Notes: generated from the sequence alone by a model not told the origin. Shown: positions 24,201 through 36,372, numbered from the stretch's first letter. The stretch: 64,000 nucleotides of DNA from Volvox africanus (GCA_030268105.1 BSDZ01000015.1:2383501-2447500); one strand, 5' to 3'. Numbers and translations are program-made.

Positions 24201-25953
24201 TGTAGGCGCTGCCCGTGGTGATTGCCTCCCTCCGCCTCATGTGCGGCTCGGCGGCATGCCTCCGCGCTGCGCACCGAACGGGGTCGTTCCTGCACGTGCA
24301 GCAGTCCCTGCTGTCTGACCTGCACCGTCACGAGAGGGCCTACTTGGAGGACACCAAAGGGGCCCTGGACGTGCTGGCAGATCGCATGGTGGTGCGCTTT
24401 GTGGAGGGCAGTGAAAAGGTAAGTGCAATGGAGGTGATACAGTCGAGCCGGGTTCAGCCCAATGGCAAGGGCATGCCGTAAAACCCTAAATCCTCATCCT
24501 GTTTACCAGAACTCTTGTAGCACAAACAACCTGCCAACATGGAAAGCTGTGCCCTTCCAGACGCCCGATTCAATTACAAACCTTTCCGTGGGTAATAGCA
24601 AGGGATGTACGTGTGCACATGCGTTGGTTCGCTGTTTTGAAAGTACCCTTACCTTGGATCACTTTGTGATCCACGCCGAATGGCAATTGGCGCGCATATT
24701 CGCTAACCCGGACATGTAAGCAACCAATTCTCAGCTTAATTTATCGGTTTCATATGCTATCCTCCCTTTTGAACATGTGCTCCATACGAACATGTATTTA
24801 TGCGTATTGCACCGCGATTCTATGCCAGGTTCTCCCTCTTCACGTGAGCGGCAGCTCCATCACTGTGTCGCTCCCCGCTGCTGGCCTCAGTGCCGCCGCT
24901 TTGGCCGAGGCGGGGCTCAGCCGAGCGTCCTTCTGTGGCGTAACGTATGGCCTCACCACGCTGCTGTTTAACCAGGGCATTAACAGTCTGCAGTCGCTGG
25001 GTTTCCTGACATGGACTGGATCTGCGGAGCTGCTGCAGGACTCTCTGAACAGGTGGGGAAGGCGACTGGGGCTCAGCCACGGAGTCGGGATGATTCGAAA
25101 TACCAAAGCACGTATGTTTTCATTGTGAAACGCTACAAGAACTGGCATTCCAAGGCTAACTAGCACAGCGATTGAGATGTGCTACCGATCCCAAGTGCAC
25201 AATGAACCCACTGGTGCTCTCCACCCCTCGCTGGGCCCCGATCGCGCAGTCACAGTTTGGAGCGGTTGAACGAGTATGCCCAGCGGGCTAACCAGAGTGG
25301 GGGTCCCCACTTGGCGGCCCTGAATCGACACTTCAGCTATGAGGGACGCAGACCGCCAAAGGACACGGCCATGTTCAGCCTGGTGAGTTGGGCTGGAAGG
25401 GCGCTGGCCATGCTCTCGGCGTGTGACAGATGCGAGTGGGTGGTTGACGGATGAGGTCCACCGCTCCGACTTTCTAAGTTGTGTTTGGGCGTCGCCATTG
25501 TTGACGCGAAATGTATTACTGGGATGACAAGGTTGCAACGCAACGTAAAACCCCATGCCGACCGAACCTTCTTTAAACCAACCATCTTACCATGCCCTTC
25601 AACTTGTGGGCAAATCCCATGCACCATCATTTCAACCTTCTTTCATTCCACACTAGGTCCGATGCGCATGTGAGGAGGTGGGGGGCGGCCGTGCAGTCAA
25701 TTGTAGATCGGGAAAGGACCGCACCGCCCTGGAGATCAGTAAGGCGCTGACAGAGGAGGTGGTGGTGGCGGGCTTGTTTTCAGCTTCAGAGACCTCTTGG
25801 CTTGAGGGCCAATTCCTGCGGGGGTTGTCGTATGTGACCACCAGTCAGAACCATGGCCAGCCACCCGCGTACGCTTTCAACGAGATGGAAATCGTCACAC
25901 TTCCGCCGGGCTGGCGACCCGATTGGCGGCTGTGTGGAAAGGTGTCGTCGTAG
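21251..25953 (+). CDS. Inositol polyphosphate 4-phosphatase-like protein (INPP4 family)
   Basis: Six exons, 21251-23014, 23357-23965, 24206-24418, 24829-25052, 25256-25382 and 25657-25953, in phase; about 1077 residues. A TGA codon sits directly in frame before the ATG at 21251. INPP4 enzymes remove the 4-phosphate from PtdIns(3,4)P2 and related inositol phosphates. The last exon carries CRSGKDRT (Cys995 to Arg1001), matching the animal C-x5-R active site CKSAKDRT, followed by a YAFNEMEIVTLPPGWRPDW segment like the conserved family C-terminus. The exon before it has LFNQGINSLQSL, which fits the conserved LFNxGIN segment. The N-terminal 588 residues come from a single exon, are Ala/Ser-rich with low-complexity acidic stretches, have a hydrophobic segment at about 127-155, and show no recognisable C2 domain. 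The C-terminal half is firmly assigned; an exon could still be missing in the 24419-24828 gap. Confidence 0.85.
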
Positions 25954-27611
25954 GGGCCGGAGCGAAGGGACTTCTGAGGGCCCCGGACGCAGAAGCACCA
26001 CCTTTGGGGGCGGGCGCACAGAGGGAAGGGGATGAAGTAACGGCTCCCCGGTAAGTTGATGGCAAAATATGCTTACATCTCGTGAGGGGCTCCCGGATCG
26101 GATTGGCGGCGTTCGGAAAATGGTTTTGCTTAATCATCTCGCTTTGAAAAGGGGGGCGGCGGCTCAGAGGTGAAGGTGAGGGCTTTGGACTGGGGCCAAG
26201 TGAGGAGGCTCCGAGAAGTCCATGGGTACCGCAGCCGAGGGCACAAAATGACAATCGCTTCTCAGGAGTAAAACGCCAAGAGTACGATCCATTATGACAT
26301 GTTACAAACGCGTGCGGGTGGCGAGGAGAGGTGGAACATGCGTGCGGCTCTGCGGCGCCTTTTACGCCGCACAAGGACAAAGTCGGTTTAGCTGGAGAGG
26401 ATGGGCGCCAGGGAGAACCTGGGCCCATGCTGACTGGTGTGGATTGCTCATGACGTGTTGCTGTAAAGAGCATTATGTGGCTCTGGTGGGGGGCTTGTGG
26501 ATGGCAAAAGATGCCCAAAGCGATGTATGGCGTTAATGTATGACTGCACTCAAATGAGTTCGAGGCTCCTATGGTCTGCACCGGAGAGCAAAATTACTCG
26601 TTGGGATGGCTGTTAACTTATTTTCGTGTGTGTTCTTGCTTCGCTCCAAAGGCTGAGCACTCGAGTGTTTCGTGGTCGTCGTAGAAAGGGTTTGGGCGGC
26701 CCGGAATCATATTGTCATGTTTTGAGGTGCAGGCCAGGGCTTTACCTTGGATTAGAAAATTAATTTGGTTAAGGAACAACACGGCCTAGCCCTCGTGTCT
26801 GCCCCAGCCCTTATCGATGTCGGCCTTTTTAACGGCCTGGGGCCCTACGTACACAGTGTGGAATGGAGCCGGTATAGAGGCGTGGGTTCTGTGCTTGCAA
26901 CCTCAGCTTTGCATGTTGGAAGCTTTCTGTGCGACCGGGTTAGGAGCCTTGCTTAGTGCATACGTAACAGGTTTGCATTACATTTAACTTCCATGATACC
27001 TTGGTATACCTTTGGAGCTTCTTCGAGTGAGTATACCCACACCTTGCCCTAACTAGGTCGGGTGTGTGCGGCCTTGCTGAGAGTGTAGATCTGCGAGCTT
27101 GATTAGAGATTGCCATCAAGCAAGGTGGCCCGCTGTCCGCACGGCATGGCTTGGTGGGTGTGAAATGGGGTCCAGCAAGGTGTTTGCGCTCACAGCCGTA
27201 ACGGGGACGTAGCTGGTGTGTGCTGTAACTCCTGAACCTGAAGGGCAATCGTGTCAGTTTGATATAAAGTTTAGATATGCTGCTCTACAGTCGCAGCATG
27301 ACCTTCTCCCAGTGGGGTTGGCCATCGAAACAGCAAGCACGCACGGTGGCGGACTTAGGAGAGGGGGTATATTCCCGATGGATATTGTCTCAACATCTGT
27401 TGGGGAACCAGGTGTTGGGATTCAGGATATCCGGGATGATTGTAATGACGACTGGAAAGTTATATATATTCTCAACACATAAAATACAATCCCACAGATA
27501 AGAATTATATAATCTCAGCAGGTTTAAAATTCCAGGCTCTCCAAAACCACTGAGATTTTAGCAATGATAGAAAGGAAAGTGCCGAGACCAGGGGACCTCT
27601 GCGTGGTTATA
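25954..27611. other. Non-coding stretch downstream of the INPP4-like gene
   Basis: No gene recognised. A TGTAA, the usual green-algal poly(A) signal, occurs at 26462-26466, about 510 bp past the stop, and may mark the transcript end. Confidence 0.4.
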
Positions 27612-27810
27612 CGTTAGCCTCATGGCCTGTCTTGTAGGCTCAAAGCATCATAGTCTCACTAATAGCTAGCCATCCTCATAGGTAGCCTCATAGACAGCCA
27701 CACGGCCTCATATCTAACCTCATGGCATTAGAGCCAGCCACATAGCCTCAGAAATCATTTCCTCATCAGTCTCATAGCTAGGCTCACGCATAGCCTCATA
27801 TCACGACTAG
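27612..27810. repeat. Degenerate AGCCTCATA repeat block
   Basis: AGCCTCATA and close variants recur every 10-20 bp over about 200 bp. Spacing is irregular, so this is a decayed minisatellite and not a CRISPR-like array. Confidence 0.65.
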
Positions 27811-27936
27811 TCTAATACCTAGTGAAGTAGTTGAGAGCCGCAAAGGCCTCTCGAGATGCTAAGGAGGTGCTTCTGCATTTTTATAAATATCGTGTTGGTG
27901 TGTGCCATACAAGTATGACTATTACAATTGCTATAT

Positions 27937-28295
27937 ACACATATGTCCAGGCACGACTAGTATGGCACGACTTACATGCCTCTGGAATTCCATGTTCTAC
28001 CCCGACCGAGAGCGGGCCAAAGACCCTAAAGTTAAGGGCAGGGTGCCCACATGTCGGTGAACGGTGACGACCCCAATTAAAGTGATCTGCGAGCTTACTA
28101 GTAGCGGAGTTGATGCCTTAGTTGATTCGGCAGATTCCGCTGGATGCCAGTGGTGGGTGCTGAACCTGGGAAAATCACTGATTTCGGAGATGTCGGCATG
28201 GGAGACCGGATGAGGGTGCCCCGAAACACCGGGGAAGGTAGGGACTGCCAGGTTAGTGGCCACGGGTGATGTACCCCCCTATCCTACACACATAT
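27937..28295 (+). mobile_element. Short retroposon, family A, long copy 3
   Basis: The body at 27945-28287 is the reverse orientation of copy 2 and matches it along its length with scattered differences. It is flanked by ACACATAT at 27937-27944 and 28288-28295. It begins with GGCACGACT motifs and ends in CCTATCCTACAC. Confidence 0.72.
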
Positions 28296-28387
28296 ATACT
28301 TATGCGAGAGTAGCAGTTGTTGAACTATAGGATGATAAACCCTATATATATGTTTATATAAATGATTGCTTATACATAAATATAACC

Positions 28388-28401
28388 TGTGTCCGGACAC
28401 A
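28388..28401. other. 14-bp perfect palindrome
   Basis: TGTGTCCGGACACA is self-complementary over its whole length. It is isolated and may be chance. Confidence 0.5.
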
Positions 28402-28579
28402 AACGGTAAGGCACGGCGCTATATTCCTGGAAATTCAAAGATCGGTCATCACGGAGAGAATATTTGTCCTTCCACATATTGAGGGTGGTCGCGCCCACCA
28501 TGTTGACGGAAGGTGAGGACACCGGTTACATTGACTTACATGTCAACCAGGAGTGAAGTTTCAGCAGATTTCCACTATA

Positions 28580-28808
28580 TACTGGCATTGATTTATATAC
28601 ATTATATCTTAAATACATAATATATATAATATGATATTTATGTAAGTATTACAATAAAAAAATTAAAATGTGTAATAAAAAATATACTAATATACTAATA
28701 TATTATTAGTATTTTCTTATTATTTATTTTAATTTTTTATTGTAATACTTACATAAATATCATATTATATATGTATTTGCGATATAATGTATATAAATCA
28801 ATGCTAGT
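28580..28808. repeat. AT-rich palindrome with arms of about 80-110 bp
   Basis: The left arm (from ACTGGCATTGATTTATATAC) and the right arm (ending ATAAATCAATGCTAGT) are complementary with only a few mismatches and small gaps. Pairing continues almost to the centre near 28700. It could extrude as a cruciform or be a terminal-inverted-repeat miniature element. No convincing target duplication was found. Confidence 0.8.
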
Positions 28809-28840
28809 AAACCTAGTAAACCTAGTAAACCTAGTAAACC
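28804..28840. repeat. CTAGTAAAC x4 tandem repeat
   Basis: Four perfect 9-bp units start exactly where the right arm of the AT-rich palindrome ends. Confidence 0.85.
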
Positions 28841-29612
28841 TTCGCGTTTGAAATAGCCCACATTTAACTCTTGCTTGATAACCTAAAACGCCAGGATGTT
28901 ACATGCATATTTATCTCCATTATTAGCTTCTTATATTAAATTCTCTAGACCTTGCCATTGAGCTTCTGTACGAATAGTGCCATCTTAGCTTCTAGAGCTT
29001 TAAATGATTTTTCATTTTGTGTATTGAGATCAATAGCCATACTGACCTTGCCGCACCAGGAAAAACCAATCACATATTTACTCAACTCATTAGCCAAGGG
29101 AGAGGGAAGCTCGGCGGTAGTTTTCAGTTGAGGCGCCCGACCCCAGATTCAGCTCGAAGAAACTCTAAGTTGTTCCCATGATTAGTTCTTATTGATAAAG
29201 CGTTTCAGGGCATGGTCTGGCGGTCATGTTTGGGAACAGGCTTGCGACCCCGACGTGTAAGCTGCGAACGTTTTCAGCCTTTCTATATGAATTCATTGTG
29301 ATCTCGAATACTAATTTGATTTGGCATCTGCGGAGCAGGAGTTCTGGATAATGTCATGGCCTACTGGCTTTATGAGTGCGGTTTTGGTCGTGTTTCGCGA
29401 CTAGATTCAACTTGTGTGGATCAGGCAGGGTGAAGGTAGAATTCAACGAACTGGTGCCCCTGCCCTAACCTGTCCATGCGTAGGACATTCTATTGCCATA
29501 TCTAATACCACATGCTCCACTAACGACGCTACTATCAAATATCTATCAGGTTTTCCTGGTTCCGAGCAAGTTGTATCTTAAAGAGCCTCTCCTCCTCCTG
29601 TTCTTGTTTGAA
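28841..29612. other. Non-coding stretch before the tRNA array
   Basis: AT-richer unique sequence. No gene, repeat or tRNA recognised. Confidence 0.4.
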
Positions 29613-30134
29613 AATGAACCGAGCCCCAGCCCCACCGCCTGTACAACCCCGTGGGCCCAGATACAGCCTTGCACCCCTACAAGCCAGCTTCCTCCCATGT
29701 TCAGGGAAAAGGCACATGGAGGGATCCCGTGACCGACAGCAGACATGCAGCATGGCCGGGCGGGTGTTTACATGTGCGGATGCAGGGTGTGTGTAGGTAC
29801 AGTGTGGGCCGATTGATCCCCACGCTCTGCACCTCATCATCTGCCGCCCCACCTACTGAGCACCACTTAAGCGCGACACAGCCGCAGATAGAGCCGTGAT
29901 GTGCACCTGCTGCTATAGAGCTCGGCACGGCACTGATACCACACTCTCCATACCCCCAGCCCCCCATACACTAGTACTGGCGCGCAGACGCATGTATGCG
30001 CGCACAGGGCCGTAGGGGTGGCGTAGAGCCCATGTAGCCGGCGGCCCGGTGGAGGTGGCGCGGAGGTGAGGCAGGGACCGAGTGCGTGGGCGTTGGGTGT
30101 GGGGTGCGAAATGCGGCGGCGCATATGACCAGGA

Positions 30135-30206
30135 ATCGAGATGGCGCAGCGGAAGCGTGCGGGGCTCATAACCCCGAGGTCCCAGGATCGTAACCTGGTC
30201 TCGATA
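30135..30206 (+). tRNA. tRNA-iMet(CAT) copy 1, altered T-loop
   Basis: Same cloverleaf as the other copies but the T-loop reads ATCGTAA instead of ATCGAAA. The change is at conventional position 58, where initiator tRNA normally carries m1A, and it also hits the B box. This first copy is therefore probably a pseudogene. A 615-bp unit follows. Confidence 0.85.
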
Positions 30207-30749
30207 CGTGGTATTGTTCCGTGCCCCCATGAACCGAGCCCCAGCCCCACTGCCTGTACAACCCCGTGGGCCCAGATACAGCCTTGCACCCCTACAAGCC
30301 AGCTTCCTCCCATGTTCAGGGAAAAGGCACATGGAGGGACCCCGTGACCGACAGCAGACATGCAGCATGGCCGGGCGGGTGTTTACATGTGCGGATGCAG
30401 GGTGTGTGTAGGTACAGTGTGGGCCGATTGATCCCCACGCTCTGCACCTCATCATCTGCCGCCCCACCTACTGACCACCACTTAAGCGTGACACAGCCGC
30501 AGATAGAGCCGTGATGTGCACCTGCTGCTTTAGAGCTCGGCACGGCACTGATACCACACTCTCCATACCCCCAGCCCCCCATACGCTAGTACTGGCGCGC
30601 AGACGCATGTATGCGCGCACAGGGCCGTAGGGGTGGCGTAGAGCCCATGTAGCCGGCGGCCCGGTGGAGGTGGCGCGGAGGTGAGGCAGGGACCGAGTGC
30701 GTGGGCGTTGGGTGTGGGGTGCGAAATGCGGCGGCGCATATGACCAGGA

Positions 30750-30821
30750 ATCGAGATGGCGCAGCGGAAGCGTGCGGGGCTCATAACCCCGAGGTCCCAG
30801 GATCGAAACCTGGTCTCGATA
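30750..30821 (+). tRNA. tRNA-iMet(CAT) copy 2, reference sequence
   Basis: A 72-nt gene folding perfectly: acceptor ATCGAGA/TCTCGAT with discriminator A, D-arm, anticodon stem CGGGG/CCCCG around loop CTCATAA (anticodon CAT), variable AGGTC, T-stem CCAGG/CCTGG. Initiator hallmarks are the A1:U72 pair, three G:C pairs in the anticodon stem, and T-loop ATCGAAA with A54 and A60. Box A is TGGCGCAGCGG and box B is GGATCGAAACC. It delivers methionine to start codons. No T-run follows. Unit 627 bp, A-type 12-bp insertion. Confidence 0.95.
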
Positions 30822-31376
30822 CGTGGTATTGTTCCGTGTCCCCATGAACCGAGCCCCAGCCCCACTGCCTGTACAACCCCGTGGGCCCAGATACAGCCTT
30901 GCACCCCTACAAGCCAGCTTCCTCCCATGTTCAGGGAAAAGGCACATGGAGGGACCCCGTGACCGACAGCAGACATGCAGCATGGCCGGGCGGGTGTTTA
31001 CATGTGCGGATGCAGGGTGTGTGTAGGTACAGTGTGGGCCGATTGATCCCCACGCTCTGCACCTCATCATCTGCCGCCCCACCTGCCACCCCACCTACTG
31101 AGCACCACTTAAGCGTGACACAGCCGCAGATAGAGCCGTGATGTGCACCTGCTGCTATAGAGCTCGGCACGGCACTGATACCACACTCTCCATACCCCCA
31201 GCCTCCCATACGCTAGTACTGGCGCGCAGACGCATGTATGCGCGCACAGGGCCGTAGGGGTGGCGTAGAGCCCATGTAGCCGGCGGCCCGGTGGAGGTGG
31301 CGCGGAGGTGAGGCAGGGACCGAGTGCGTGGGCGTTGGGTGTGGGGTGCGAAATGCGGCGGCGCATATGACCAGGA

Positions 31377-31448
31377 ATCGAGATGGCGCAGCGGAAGCGT
31401 GCGGGGCTCATAACCCCGAGGTCCCAGGATCGAAACCTGGTCTCGATA
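31377..31448 (+). tRNA. tRNA-iMet(CAT) copy 3
   Basis: Identical to copy 2. A 615-bp unit follows, without the 12-bp insertion and with the GGACGGG spacer variant. Confidence 0.93.
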
Positions 31449-31991
31449 CGTGGTATTGTTCCGTGTCCCCATGAACCGAGCCCCAGCCCCACCGCCTGTA
31501 CAACCCCGTGGGCCCAGATACAGCCTTGCACCCCTACAAGCCAGCTTCCTCCCATGTTCAGGGAAAAGGCACATGGAGGGACCCCGTGACCGACAGCAGA
31601 CATGCAGCATGGACGGGCGGGTGTTTACATGTGCGGATGCAGGGTGTGTGTAGGTACAGTGTGGGCCGATTGATCCCCACGCTCTGCACCTCATCATCTG
31701 CCGCCCCACCTACTGACCACCACTTAAGCGTGACACAGCCGCAGATAGAGCCGTGATGTGCACCTGCTGCTTTAGAGCTCGGCACGGCACTGATACCACA
31801 CTCTCCATACCCCCAGCCCCCCATACGCTAGTACTGGCGCGCAGACGCATGTATGCGCGCACAGGGCCGTAGGGGTGGCGTAGAGCCCATGTAGCCGGCG
31901 GCCCGGTGGAGGTGGCGCGGAGGTGAGGCAGGGACCGAGTGCGTGGGCGTTGGGTGTGGGGTGCGAAATGCGGCGGCGCATATGACCAGGA

Positions 31992-32063
31992 ATCGAGATG
32001 GCGCAGCGGAAGCGTGCGGGGCTCATAACCCCGAGGTCCCAGGATCGAAACCTGGTCTCGATA
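31992..32063 (+). tRNA. tRNA-iMet(CAT) copy 4
   Basis: Identical to copy 2. The 615-bp unit after it has the GGCATTGAT and AAGCGCGAC spacer variants. Confidence 0.93.
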
Positions 32064-32606
32064 CGTGGTATTGTTCCGTGCCCCCATGAACCGAGCCCCA
32101 GCCCCACTGCCTGTACAACCCCGTGGGCCCAGATACAGCCTTGCACCCCTACAAGCCAGCTTCCTCCCATGTTCAGGGAAAAGGCACATGGAGGGACCCC
32201 GTGACCGACAGCAGACATGCAGCATGGCCGGGCGGGTGTTTACATGTGCGGATGCAGGGTGTGTGTAGGTACAGTGTGGGCCGATTGATCCCCACGCTCT
32301 GCACCTCATCATCTGCCGCCCCACCTACTGACCACCACTTAAGCGCGACACAGCCGCAGATAGAGCCGTGATGTGCACCTGCTGCTTTAGAGCTCGGCAC
32401 GGCATTGATACCACACTCTCCATACCCCCAGCCCCCCATACGCTAGTACTGGCGCGCAGACGCATGTATGCGCGCACAGGGCCGTAGGGGTGGCGTAGAG
32501 CCCATGTAGCCGGCGGCCCGGTGGAGGTGGCGCGGAGGTGAGGCAGGGACCGAGTGCGTGGGCGTTGGGTGTGGGGTGCGAAATGCGGCGGCGCATATGA
32601 CCAGGA

Positions 32607-32678
32607 ATCGAGATGGCGCAGCGGAAGCGTGCGGGGCTCATAACCCCGAGGTCCCAGGATCGAAACCTGGTCTCGATA
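32607..32678 (+). tRNA. tRNA-iMet(CAT) copy 5
   Basis: Identical to copy 2. The 627-bp unit after it carries the A-type 12-bp insertion. Confidence 0.93.
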
Positions 32679-33233
32679 CGTGGTATTGTTCCGTGCCCCC
32701 ATGAACCGAGCCCCAGCCCCACCGCCTGTACAACCCCGTGGGCCCAGATACAGCCTTGCACCCCTACAAGCCAGCTTCCTCCCATGTTCAGGGAAAAGGC
32801 ACATGGAGGGACCCCGTGACCGACAGCAGACATGCAGCATGGCCGGGCGGGTGTTTACATGTGCGGATGCAGGGTGTGTGTAGGTACAGTGTGGGCCGAT
32901 TGATCCCCACGCTCTGCACCTCATCATCTGCCGCCCCACCTGCCACCCCACCTACTGAGCACCACTTAAGCGTGACACAGCCGCAGATAGAGCCGTGATG
33001 TGCACCTGCTGCTATAGAGCTCGGCACGGCACTGATACCACACTCTCCATACCCCCAGCCTCCCATACGCTAGTACTGGCGCGCAGACGCATGTATGCGC
33101 GCACAGGGCCGTAGGGGTGGCGTAGAGCCCATGTAGCCGGCGGCCCGGTGGAGGTGGCGCGGAGGTGAGGCAGGGACCGAGTGCGTGGGCGTTGGGTGTG
33201 GGGTGCGAAATGCGGCGGCGCATATGACCAGGA

Positions 33234-33305
33234 ATCGAGATGGCGCAGCGGAAGCGTGCGGGGCTCATAACCCCGAGGTCCCAGGATCGAAACCTGGTCT
33301 CGATA
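33234..33305 (+). tRNA. tRNA-iMet(CAT) copy 6
   Basis: Identical to copy 2. The 615-bp unit after it shares the GGCATTGAT variant with unit 4. Confidence 0.93.
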
Positions 33306-33848
33306 CGTGGTATTGTTCCGTGCCCCCATGAACCGAGCCCCAGCCCCACCGCCTGTACAACCCCGTGGGCCCAGATACAGCCTTGCACCCCTACAAGCCA
33401 GCTTCCTCCCATGTTCAGGGAAAAGGCACATGGAGGGACCCCGTGACCGACAGCAGACATGCAGCATGGCCGGGCGGGTGTTTACATGTGCGGATGCAGG
33501 GTGTGTGTAGGTACAGTGTGGGCCGATTGATCCCCACGCTCTGCACCTCATCATCTGCCGCCCCACCTACTGACCACCACTTAAGCGCGACACAGCCGCA
33601 GATAGAGCCGTGATGTGCACCTGCTGCTTTAGAGCTCGGCACGGCATTGATACCACACTCTCCATACCCCCAGCCCCCCATACGCTAGTACTGGCGCGCA
33701 GACGCATGTATGCGCGCACAGGGCCGTAGGGGTGGCGTAGAGCCCATGTAGCCGGCGGCCCGGTGGAGGTGGCGCGGAGGTGAGGCAGGGACCGAGTGCG
33801 TGGGCGTTGGGTGTGGGGTGCGAAATGCGGCGGCGCATATGACCAGGA

Positions 33849-33920
33849 ATCGAGATGGCGCAGCGGAAGCGTGCGGGGCTCATAACCCCGAGGTCCCAGG
33901 ATCGAAACCTGGTCTCGATA
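33849..33920 (+). tRNA. tRNA-iMet(CAT) copy 7
   Basis: Identical to copy 2. Unit 615 bp, apparently the same as unit 8. Confidence 0.93.
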
Positions 33921-34463
33921 CGTGGTATTGTTCCGTGCCCCCATGAACCGAGCCCCAGCCCCACCGCCTGTACAACCCCGTGGGCCCAGATACAGCCTTG
34001 CACCCCTACAAGCCAGCTTCCTCCCATGTTCAGGGAAAAGGCACATGGAGGGACCCCGTGACCGACAGCAGACATGCAGCATGGCCGGGCGGGTGTTTAC
34101 ATGTGCGGATGCAGGGTGTGTGTAGGTACAGTGTGGGCCGATTGATCCCCACGCTCTGCACCTCATCATCTGCCGCCCCACCTACTGACCACCACTTAAG
34201 CGTGACACAGCCGCAGATAGAGCCGTGATGTGCACCTGCTGCTTTAGAGCTCGGCACGGCACTGATACCACACTCTCCATACCCCCAGCCCCCCATACGC
34301 TAGTACTGGCGCGCAGACGCATGTATGCGCGCACAGGGCCGTAGGGGTGGCGTAGAGCCCATGTAGCCGGCGGCCCGGTGGAGGTGGCGCGGAGGTGAGG
34401 CAGGGACCGAGTGCGTGGGCGTTGGGTGTGGGGTGCGAAATGCGGCGGCGCATATGACCAGGA

Positions 34464-34535
34464 ATCGAGATGGCGCAGCGGAAGCGTGCGGGGCTCATAA
34501 CCCCGAGGTCCCAGGATCGAAACCTGGTCTCGATA
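34464..34535 (+). tRNA. tRNA-iMet(CAT) copy 8
   Basis: Identical to copy 2. Unit 615 bp, apparently the same as unit 7. Confidence 0.93.
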
Positions 34536-35078
34536 CGTGGTATTGTTCCGTGCCCCCATGAACCGAGCCCCAGCCCCACCGCCTGTACAACCCCGTGGGC
34601 CCAGATACAGCCTTGCACCCCTACAAGCCAGCTTCCTCCCATGTTCAGGGAAAAGGCACATGGAGGGACCCCGTGACCGACAGCAGACATGCAGCATGGC
34701 CGGGCGGGTGTTTACATGTGCGGATGCAGGGTGTGTGTAGGTACAGTGTGGGCCGATTGATCCCCACGCTCTGCACCTCATCATCTGCCGCCCCACCTAC
34801 TGACCACCACTTAAGCGTGACACAGCCGCAGATAGAGCCGTGATGTGCACCTGCTGCTTTAGAGCTCGGCACGGCACTGATACCACACTCTCCATACCCC
34901 CAGCCCCCCATACGCTAGTACTGGCGCGCAGACGCATGTATGCGCGCACAGGGCCGTAGGGGTGGCGTAGAGCCCATGTAGCCGGCGGCCCGGTGGAGGT
35001 GGCGCGGAGGTGAGGCAGGGACCGAGTGCGTGGGCGTTGGGTGTGGGGTGCGAAATGCGGCGGCGCATATGACCAGGA

Positions 35079-35150
35079 ATCGAGATGGCGCAGCGGAAGC
35101 GTGCGGGGCTCATAACCCCGAGGTCCCAGGATCGAAACCTGGTCTCGATA
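35079..35150 (+). tRNA. tRNA-iMet(CAT) copy 9
   Basis: Identical to copy 2. The 615-bp unit after it has a private CAGATATAGCC variant at about 35218-35226. Confidence 0.93.
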
Positions 35151-35693
35151 CGTGGTATTGTTCCGTGCCCCCATGAACCGAGCCCCAGCCCCACTGCCTG
35201 TACAACCCCGTGGGCCCAGATATAGCCTTGCACCCCTACAAGCCAGCTTCCTCCCATGTTCAGGGAAAAGGCACATGGAGGGACCCCGTGACCGACAGCA
35301 GACATGCAGCATGGCCGGGCGGGTGTTTACATGTGCGGATGCAGGGTGTGTGTAGGTACAGTGTGGGCCGATTGATCCCCACGCTCTGCACCTCATCATC
35401 TGCCGCCCCACCTACTGACCACCACTTAAGCGCGACACAGCCGCAGATAGAGCCGTGATGTGCACCTGCTGCTTTAGAGCTCGGCACGGCATTGATACCA
35501 CACTCTCCATACCCCCAGCCTCCCATACGCTAGTACTGGCGCGCAGACGCATGTATGCGCGCACAGGGCCGTAGGGGTGGCGTAGAGCCCATGTAGCCGG
35601 CGGCCCGGTGGAGGTGGCGCGGAGGTGAGGCAGGGACCGAGTGCGTGGGCGTTGGGTGTGGGGTGCGAAATGCGGCGGCGCATATGACCAGGA

Positions 35694-35765
35694 ATCGAGA
35701 TGGCGCAGCGGAAGCGTGCGGGGCTCATAACCCCGAGGTCCCAGGATCGAAACCTGGTCTCGATA
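35694..35765 (+). tRNA. tRNA-iMet(CAT) copy 10
   Basis: Identical to copy 2. The unit after it is 607 bp because of the 8-bp deletion near 36119. Confidence 0.93.
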
Positions 35766-36300
35766 CGTGGTATTGTTCCGTGCCCCCATGAACCGAGCCC
35801 CAGCCCCACCGCCTGTACAACCCCGTGGGCCCAGATACAGCCTTGCACCCCTACAAGCCAGCTTCCTCCCATGTTCAGGGAAAAGGCACATGGAGGGACC
35901 CCGTGACCGACAGCAGACATGCAGCATGGCCGGGCGGGTGTTTACATGTGCGGATGCAGGGTGTGTGTAGGTACAGTGTGGGCCGATTGATCCCCACGCT
36001 CTGCACCTCATCATCTGCCGCCCCACCTACTGAGCACCACTTAAGCGTGACACAGCCGCAGATAGAGCCGTGATGTGCACCTGCTGCTTTAGAGCTCGGC
36101 ACGGCACTGATACCACACTACCCAGCCCCCCATACGCTAGTACTGGCGCGCAGACGCATGTATGCGCGCACAGGGCCGTAGGGGTGGCGTAGAGCCCATG
36201 TAGCCGGCGGCCCGGTGGAGGTGGCGCGGAGGTGAGGCAGGGACCGAGTGCGTGGGCGTTGGGTGTGGGGTGCGAAATGCGGCGGCGCATATGGCCAGGA

Positions 36301-36372
36301 ATCGAGATGGCGCAGCGGAAGCGTGCGGGGCTCATAACCCCGAGGTCCCAGGATCGAAACCTGGTCTCGATA
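36301..36372 (+). tRNA. tRNA-iMet(CAT) copy 11
   Basis: Identical to copy 2, with ATGGCCAGGA in place of ATGACCAGGA directly upstream. Unit 615 bp. Confidence 0.93.

Noticed and set aside
27612..27810. AGCCTCATA block as a CRISPR or phased small-RNA locus
   Set aside because: Spacing is irregular and the copies are degenerate; a decayed minisatellite explains it.
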